From Spirogloea muscicola (taxonomy: Eukaryota; Streptophyta; Zygnematophyceae; Spirogloeales; Spirogloeaceae): a stretch of DNA of 19,868 nucleotides. Position numbers and translations under genes: made by a program. The DNA lies in contig WELB01000223.1 in the NCBI GenBank assembly GCA_009602725.1, positions 67,964 through 87,831 on the forward strand. The letters run 5' to 3'. Below, piece after piece: positions 14,772-19,868 of this stretch; position 1 is the stretch's first letter; every line of letters begins with the position of its first letter. Below the pieces are notes generated by a model. It searched no databases, was not told where the DNA came from, and was given only the letters and a program-made list of their open reading frames with translations.

Positions 14772-16163
14772 CGGGGGCAGCGGCGTGGCTCCAGGCACTC
14801 CCCTCAACGACGCCCTCACTCTCCCGAACGAGGTATTTCGCAGAGCCGTCCACCGGCTCCTGGGCCTGCCGCCGTCAGGCTGTGTGTCATTGCGAATGTG
14901 GCGAGCGAGGGGCCGAGCCTGGGGAGCTGGCCGCTCATATTCTGCGCTGTTCTCACGGCGGCGAGCAGACTGCGGCCCACGACCGCCTCCGGGATGCGAT
15001 GCATGGCATCCTGGCGGAGGCTGGCTTCTTGGTGGCAGCGGAGAACTTCGCCGTCATGCCGCTCAAAGGGCCGACGGTCTCCACGTACGTCGCGTAGACC
15101 TTGTGGCCACCCCACAAGCCGGCGGGCCACGTCTTATTTTGGACGTGATGACCACAGACGTATACGACCGCTCACGCCCAGCCCCATGTACCACCAAGGC
15201 TGAGTATGCGGTCGCCTGCGCCGCTCGGGCTAAGGAGCTCAAGTATGCTGATTATCCGCGGGAAGACGAGTTCTTCACGCTGGCTATCGACTCGCATGGG
15301 GCGTTGGGCGCTGGTGGCTCGCGCTGCTCAATTAGCTCGCCCACCACGCCATCGCCCGCCGCTTCCATGGGGAGCCGGTAGACTTGCCTGCAGCCGGGTC
15401 GCTAGCGCAGGTGTACCGGATGCGCTTGGCCGCCTCGCTGCAGAGGACTATGTGACAACTTCCCTGGGCTGTGCGCTCTTGTACCTGCTCCTGTACGTGT
15501 CCCTGTGTGTTGTACACAGCGTTCTCAGAGTCTGCATTTCTCCAGTCGAGCTCCTCCATTGGACGTTAGCCTCTGTCCACAGGTCCAGCAGATCGCCCTC
15601 GTTGAGGCGGCGGCCCAGCAGATCGACCTCCTCGCAGCCGCTTAGATGCAGATGCGCTCATGGCGGCAGACGGATTCAGATCTCAGACAGACAGCACAGG
15701 CTCCGCTCAGACCCAAGGTGGGTGGCAGCCATGGCTAGGGCGCACGGGCGCACCGCGTGGCCTCAGATGTGGGGAGAGCCCGATGGGTGCCCGAGGCCTC
15801 CTCAGGGGAGACTCTCATGGCCCAATGAATCGGGCGGGATGGACACCCACCCCGACCCGCCGTTTCACCACATTACAACATTCAACACTAGAGCCCGCGC
15901 GCTGCACCTGCGTGCCGGCAGAGCCCTCGTTGCTGCCCCTGGCTCTGGCCAGGGGACCCACATCCAGGAGCCTAGCGTCTCTGACCTTAGGCTGCTTAGC
16001 AGGGGTGACTGAGTGATATGTAGCTGCTTTGTTTCTTCTTATGCTTGTTTTTCTTAGCGCTTTCCCTGGCCCCCTTCTCGTACTCTGTTCATTCTTTTTC
16101 GGGCTGGTTGTTCCAGCCCCTATTCTCAATGGGCGAGCACTTTCTTCTTTCCCTGGCCCCCTT
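14772..16163 (+). mobile_element. Family B retroelement copy B8 (zinc/endonuclease half, with 439-bp insert)
   Basis: Starts A-A-W-L-Q-A-L-P, then L-P-N-E-V-F-R-R-A-V-H-R-L-L-G-L-P. The zinc motif is intact, C-E-C-G...L-A-A-H-I-L-R-C. The endonuclease segment is R-R-V-D-L-V-A...L-I-L-D-V-M-T-T, in a different frame after a stop. It continues K-Y-A-D-Y-P-R-E-D-E-F-F-T-L-A-I-D-S. After L-Q-R-T-M it is broken by a foreign 439-base segment (15454-15892) and resumes at A-R-A-L-H-L-R-A-G-R-A-L. It ends S-V-S-D-L-R-L-L-S-R-G-D, TGA 16010-16012. The 3' UTR has a hairpin at 16101-16119. Confidence 0.8.
15454..15892. other. 439-bp insert in copy B8
   Basis: In copies B5 and B10 the codons on either side of this segment are adjacent, so it was gained by B8. 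It contains Q-Q-I-A-L-V-E-A-A-A-Q-Q-I-D-L-L-A-A-A-stop (about 15584-15645), a short helix-forming repeat, but no recognised domain. No clear terminal repeats or target duplication are seen beyond CTA at both borders. Confidence 0.5.
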
Positions 16164-16382
16164 ACTGAGTGTCTCGTAGCAGCTTTGTTTCTGTTACTTA
16201 GCGCTTCCCCTGGCCCCCTTCTCGTACTCTGTTCATTCTTTTTCGGGCTGGTTGTTCCAGCCCCTATTCTCAATGGGCGAGCACTTTCTTCTTTCCCTGG
16301 CCCCCTTCTCGTTCTTTGTTCATTCATTTTTGGGCTGGCTTTTCCAGCCCCTATCCTCAATGGGCGAGCCCTTTCTTCGCCC
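16056..16382 (+). repeat. Tandem array of family B 3' ends (includes copy B9)
   Basis: Two nearly identical 108-base units (16056-16163 and 16200-16307, period 144) are followed by a third, more diverged unit (about 16294-16382). Each holds CCTGGCCCCCTTCTCG, a GGGCTGG/CCAGCCC hairpin (16101-16119, 16245-16263, 16332-16350) and TCAATGGGCGAGC. The 36 bases between units 1 and 2 match the sequence around the family B stop codon (TACTGAGTG...GCTTTGTTTCTGTTACTT). Unit 2 is therefore a separate insertion truncated at the stop codon, or a tandem copy of that end. Confidence 0.75.
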
Positions 16383-16439
16383 ACAGAAAAAGGAAAAGAG
16401 GGGCTAGCAAAGCTGCGCTCGCTCACGACCGGGCTCTGC

Positions 16440-18275
16440 AGGCTACCGCGGCAGCACACCCAAGAGTCCTACTCCCACCTTCGCGGACGACACCACCATA
16501 GTCGGCCCTCCGGAAGACGTGGCTGCGGCCTTCGTCACCTTTGAGCTGCAGCTGGCCACCCTCAGCCTGTCCACCCGGGCGTCGAAGTGCTCGGCTTGGT
16601 CTCCCTGCGGCCTCCCACCCACCCTGACGCTGCCCACCGGATGCCAGACTCCAGCAGATGGCTTCACCCTGCTGGGGATCTCCATCGACGCGCCGTCCTT
16701 TATAGAGGGGCAGCTGCGAGTCCGCCTTGCGGAGCATCTTCAGCCTGCGGCCCGGCTTCCCGAGCTGGACGATATGCAGCTGTCGTTTGCCATGTTGACC
16801 GAGGCTATTGGGCAGCGGCCCCAGTACTTGACGAGGGCCACTCCGCCGTCCCCAGGGGCGTTGGCGGCATACGCGGATTTTGACGCAGGCATGGTGGCGA
16901 GCTTGGCGGCCCTGGTCCGCCACCAGGGCTTCTCCAGTCGCCAGCCGCTATCCACCAGGCGGCGCTACCCCTCAGCCACGGTGGTCTCGGCCTGGCCCGC
17001 TCGCCCGTTCTTGGCAGGCTGCATACCTCGGCAGCTGGGCGCAGACTGCCGCCTCCGTGCCCCAGCGCTTCATGGTCCACGGCCGGCGTGCACTGGAGCA
17101 AGCGGTGGTGGAGGTTGACATGGGCGCGCTGCCGTTCCAGGTGTCACTTCGCTCCGCCCGCCAGGAGCTGCTCGCGGCGCACACGGACCTGGCAGGCAAG
17201 GCGGTCTTCTTTGCGCACCTCGCGCACACCGCTGACCTGCGCGTCCAAGCGCGCTTCGGCGGCCGTGGTCAACAAGGCCGCCTACACCACCGCCGTGCTG
17301 CAGCTCCCCGAGGCCGACTTGCGCGGGCGCGCTAGACGTCAATCGGCCTCCTCCCCGGGGTCAGCGGCGTGGCTTCAGGCCCTCCCCATCAATGACGCCC
17401 TCACTCTCCCTGATGAGGTATTTCGCACTGCCGTCCACCGGCTCCTGGGACTGCCGCCTCCATGTCTCCAGGGCGTGCGTCGGTGTGTACGCGGCGAGCG
17501 AGGGGCCGAGTCTGGGGAGCTGGCCGCTTATGATCTGCGCTGCGCCCACGGCGGCGAGCAGACAGCGGCCCACGACCGCCTCCGCGGTGCGATGCATGGC
17601 ATCATGGTGGAGGCTGGCTTCTTGGTGGCAGCGGAGCACTCCGGCGGCTCTGCCGCTCCAGGAAAGGGCCGACGGTCTCCACGCCCGTCGCGTAGACCTG
17701 GTGGCCACCCCACAGGCCGGCGGGCCACGTCTTCTCCTGGACGTGGTGCCACCGACGCATACAACCGCTCACACCCAGCCCAATGTGCCACCAAGGCTGG
17801 GTATGCGATCGCCTGCTCGGGCTAAAGAGCTCAAGTACGCCGACCATTCGCGAGAAGACGAGTTCTTCCCATTGGCAGTTGACACCCATTTGGCGCTGCG
17901 CTCGGTAGCCTGAGCTGCTCACCCAGCTCGCCCGCCACACTATCGCCGGTCGCTTCCATGGGGAGCCGGTAGACTTTCCTGCAGCCGGGTCGCTGGCGCA
18001 AATTTATCGTATGCGCCTGGCCGTCTCGCTGCAGAGGTCTATGGCCTGCGCGCTGCACCTTCGTGCCGGCAGAGCCCTCGCTGCTGCTTCTGGCTCTGTC
18101 CAGGGGACCCACTTCCAGGAGCCGAGCATCTCTGATCTGCGGCTGCTTAGCAGAGGTTACTGAGTGATCTTTGTGTGCTTGTTTGTCTTAGCGCTTCCCC
18201 CTGGCCCCCTTCTCGTACTTTGCTCATTCTTTTTTGGGCTGGCTTTTCCAGCCCCTATCCTCAATATGCGAGCAC
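16440..18275 (+). mobile_element. Family B retroelement copy B10 (longest; carries the RT catalytic box)
   Basis: Only copy that reaches the reverse transcriptase core: P-T-P-T-F-A-D-D-T-T-I-V-G-P (F-A-D-D at 16480-16491), then a Lys-Cys segment as in RT motif D. Later landmarks, in shifting frames: G-G-L-G-L-A (16980-16997), A-A-Y-L-G-S-W (from 17018), L-P-F-Q-V-S-L-R-S-A-R, S-S-P-G-S-A-A-W-L-Q-A-L-P and L-P-D-E-V-F-R-T-A-V-H-R. The zinc motif is dead (second Cys is Arg, His is Tyr). Then R-R-V-D-L-V-A...L-L-L-D-V-V, L-K-Y-A-D-H-S-R-E-D-E-F-F-P-L-A-V-D and S-L-A-Q-I-Y-R-M-R-L-A-V. The terminal block S-I-S-D-L-R-L-L-S-R-G-Y ends at TGA 18161-18163. The hairpin is at 18236-18254. The fingers and everything N-terminal are absent. 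At least four frameshifts. Confidence 0.85.
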
Positions 18276-18471
18276 TTTCCAGAAGAAAGCCAGCCCAGAA
18301 AAGAATGGACAAAGGAGCGGACAAGGTCTGAAAGGGCCGGATGGCGCAAAAAGCAGGACATTTGTCTCCAAGACGTCAGCAAGTGAGCTCTCAATGACCT
18401 CTGGTCAGTAAGTGCAAGTCAGATAAGTAGAGGGCGGAAAAGAGAGGGCGCGCCCTGATATAAGAGAAAAT
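18276..18471 (-). repeat. Minus-strand tail unit and B1-type 3' end
   Basis: 18285-18400 repeats the unit at 4960-5100 (GACAAGGTCTGAAAGGGCCG, AAGACGTCAGCAAGTG). It meets the B10 tail 3' end to 3' end. 18405-18460 on the minus strand matches the 3' terminal sequence of copy B1 (CCGCCCTCTA...CTTGCACTTACTGAC). No gene is supported. Confidence 0.5.
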
Positions 18472-18956
18472 TTCGTGTATAAGAAACAAATGTAGGCCAA
18501 CTGGCCAAGTACAAAGGCAAGCACATCTAAAGATCTACATAACCTACAGCAGATTGACCCGCTCAATAACCACGGGTCAAAACATAAAGGTCACTAGTCG
18601 ATGCATGAATACTAGATGCCAGAAACGGAGCCCTTCTGCCACCAACTAGAGCTCGCCCAGCTTTCTGGTGCAAGGCACTAGCTTGAGCACGCTGCAAACA
18701 GGCCGAAACTCGTCGTCGCAAGAGCGACAGATATGCAGCTGGCAAGCCCATCTCAGCCGGAAATACATCTGTATGTCGAGTGTAGCCTAGATTGGCAACG
18801 TTTTGAAGCAGTGAAAACGAGGACCCAGACAGCCATAGATGTCGATTGCCGCTGGCAGGAGCTGATCGCATCGGGGGTAATCGGAGTAGTGCCTCAATTT
18901 TCTGTGGTCTGCACCGCCCACTGCATGCCCAGCTATGTGTCGATGCTGGCCCAATA
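18472..18956 (-). mobile_element. Family A retroelement copy A8 (5'-truncated, subtype 1)
   Basis: Read on the minus strand: H-I-A-G-H-A-V-G-G-A-D-H-R-K-L-R-H-Y-S-D-Y-P, F-H, then after a frameshift L-G-Y-T-R-H-T-D-V-F-P-A-E-M-G-L-P-A-A-Y, ending T-S-D-L-Y-V-L-T-R-G-Y. It has the same layout and the same frameshift region as A3, suggesting both derive from one defective or fast-spreading source. The stop-codon stem is perfect (18554-18561 with 18573-18580). The 3' end is TTATACACGAAA. Confidence 0.8.
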
Positions 18957-19032
18957 AGAGAAGAGGGGCTGGCCAAGGCAGCCCAAAACATTGTCCTTTC
19001 TTTTTGGGCTGGCTTTTGCCAGGCCCCCTTCT
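18957..19032. repeat. Two hairpin tails in opposite directions
   Basis: A minus-strand tail (18966-18984, GGGCTGG with imperfect GCAGCCC) is followed by a + strand tail (19006-19026, GGGCTGGCTTTTGCCAGGCCC). Both lack coding sequence. Confidence 0.55.
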
Positions 19033-19085
19033 CTTTTGCCTTTGTACTTTGGCCATTTGGCCTACATTTCTTTCTAATACACGGA
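19033..19085 (+). mobile_element. Family A 3' UTR fragment A9
   Basis: Only the last 50 or so bases of subtype 1 are present: CTTTGTACTTTGGCCATTTGGCC followed by TTTCTTTCTAATACACGGAA. An extreme 5' truncation, or a recombination remnant. Confidence 0.6.
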
Positions 19086-19300
19086 ATTATCTCGTCCTTT
19101 GTTGATTCTTTTTTGGGCTGGCTTTTCCAGCCCCTATTCTCAATGAGCGAGCACTTTCTTCTCTTGCCAGGCCTCTACTCTATGGACGCGCACTCCTCTT
19201 ATCCGCCCTCTAGTTATCTGACTTGCACTCTTCTTCTCCAAAGGAAGAAGTGCTCGCCCATAGAGAAGAGAGCTGGCAAAGGCAGCCCAAAAAGAGTAGA
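19086..19300. repeat. Hairpin tails and B1-type 3' end fragment
   Basis: A + strand tail with a perfect hairpin (19115-19133) runs to CAATGAGCGAGCACTTTCTT. 19185-19225 matches the B1-type 3' terminal sequence on the + strand (CCGCCCTCTAGTTATCTGAC). A minus-strand tail follows, with stem GAGCTGG/GGCAGCCC (19270-19288) and GTGCTCGCCCATAGAG at its border. Confidence 0.55.
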
Positions 19301-19319
19301 CAATGTCCAGAGCCAAAGA

Positions 19320-19512
19320 AAGAGTGAGCCGAAAAAGGAGGAAGTGCTCTTCCATTGAGAATAGGGGCTGGAAAAGCCAGCCCAAAAAAGAATGAACAGA
19401 GTACGAGAAGGGGGCCAGGGGAAGCGCTAAGCAAAACAAGCACACAGAAACAAAGCAGCTACGAATCACTCAGTAACCTCTGCTAAGCAGCTGCAGGTCG
19501 GAGATGCTAGGC
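19320..19512 (-). mobile_element. Family B retroelement copy B11 (3' end)
   Basis: Read on the minus strand: S-D-L-Q-L-L-S-R-G-Y with its stop at about 19470, then GCTGCTTTGTTTCTGTG, TTAGCGCTTCCCCTGGCCCC and a perfect hairpin at 19365-19383. Only the last dozen or so codons remain. The 3' UTR is nearly identical to that of B5. Confidence 0.65.
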
Positions 19513-19623
19513 GCTATTGTTGCGGCCAAGGACTACCAAAGCGTCGCCCTGACGGAACCGGGAGAAGGCCTGCGTTGTTATTGTTTCTTGGGCTGGCTTT
19601 TCCAGCCCCGATCCTATATGGGA
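19513..19623. repeat. B1-type fragment and a + strand hairpin tail
   Basis: 19538-19563 on the minus strand matches the P-G-S-V-R-A-T segment of copy B1. A + strand tail follows, with a perfect hairpin at 19590-19608. No gene is present. Confidence 0.45.
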
Positions 19624-19868
19624 AGAATTCGTGTATTAGAAAGAAATTTAGGCCAAATGGCCAGGTACAAAGGCAAGCACATCTAAAATCTACATAACCT
19701 ACAGCAGATTGACCCGCTCAATAACCACGGGTCAAAACATAAAGGTCACTACTCGATGCATGAATACTAGATGCCAGGAACGGAGCCCTTCTGCCACCTA
19801 CTAGAGCTCGCCCAGCTTTCTGGTGCAAGGCACTAGCCTGAGCACGCTGCAAACAGGCCGAAACTCGA
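19624..19868 (-). mobile_element. Family A retroelement copy A10 (continues past the window, subtype 1)
   Basis: Read on the minus strand it covers V-S-A-C-L-Q-R-A-Q-A-S-A-L-H-Q-K-A-G-R-A to S-D-L-Y-V-L-T-R-G-Y and the full subtype 1 3' UTR, ending at CTAATACACGAATT. It is nearly identical to A3, A6 and A8. The stop-codon stem is perfect (19709-19716 with 19728-19735). Its 5' part lies beyond the window edge. Confidence 0.75.

Noticed and set aside
16056-16382. Spaced repeats that might suggest a CRISPR array
   Set aside because: Units are long, of unequal spacing and derived from a retroelement 3' UTR. There are no spacers of constant length and no cas genes, and the genome is eukaryotic.
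16029-16544. Long + strand frame ending near the reverse transcriptase box
   Set aside because: Most of it translates the tandem 3' UTR hairpin units, so it is not coding. The real F-A-D-D frame is a different one.

Overview
The window looks like nuclear DNA of a GC-rich green alga. This is inferred from an eight-exon, plastid-type uroporphyrinogen decarboxylase gene with GT-AG introns, plant-type (TTTAGGG) telomere-like tracts and a TGTAA-type poly(A) signal. Trebouxiophyceae is my best guess, but the sequence does not prove it. There are no bacterial operons, Shine-Dalgarno sites or CRISPR arrays.

Layout. Positions 1-583 hold GC-rich sequence, a degenerate telomere-like tract and perhaps the 3' end of an unidentified + strand gene. 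Positions 765-3177 (minus strand) hold UROD; its eight exons join in frame to 392 residues. A second telomere-like tract lies just upstream of UROD. From about 3550 to the window end the DNA is a dense nest of dead, mostly 5'-truncated non-LTR retrotransposon pieces, about 21 recognisable copies on both strands. Two host-like islands interrupt it: a small secreted cysteine-containing protein gene (about 6391-6747, minus) and a stretch at 12276-13170 with an acidic Ser/Gly/Asp reading frame.

The retroelements fall into two related families. Family B (copies B1-B11) shows, in order, a reverse transcriptase with an F-A-D-D catalytic box, a conserved linker, a C-x-C...H-x3-C zinc motif, a restriction-like (PD-(D/E)XK type) endonuclease segment and a C-terminus ending S-D-L-R-L-L-S/T-R-G-Y. 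Its 3' UTR carries a GGGCTGG/CCAGCCC hairpin. Family A (A1-A10) has the same zinc motif, a diverged endonuclease segment and a related C-terminus ending S-D-L-Y-V-L-T-R-G-Y. Its stop codon sits in the loop of an 8-9 bp stem that covaries between two subtypes. The family B hairpin tail also occurs alone many times; one 91-bp solo tail inside copy A1 is bounded by a 6-bp target duplication.

Arrangement. Several copies are joined head to head at their truncated 5' ends, and two truncation points abut short telomere-like tracts. The region therefore resembles a subtelomeric or centromeric retroelement nest in which element ends were repaired or capped in unusual ways. No intact, active element is present.
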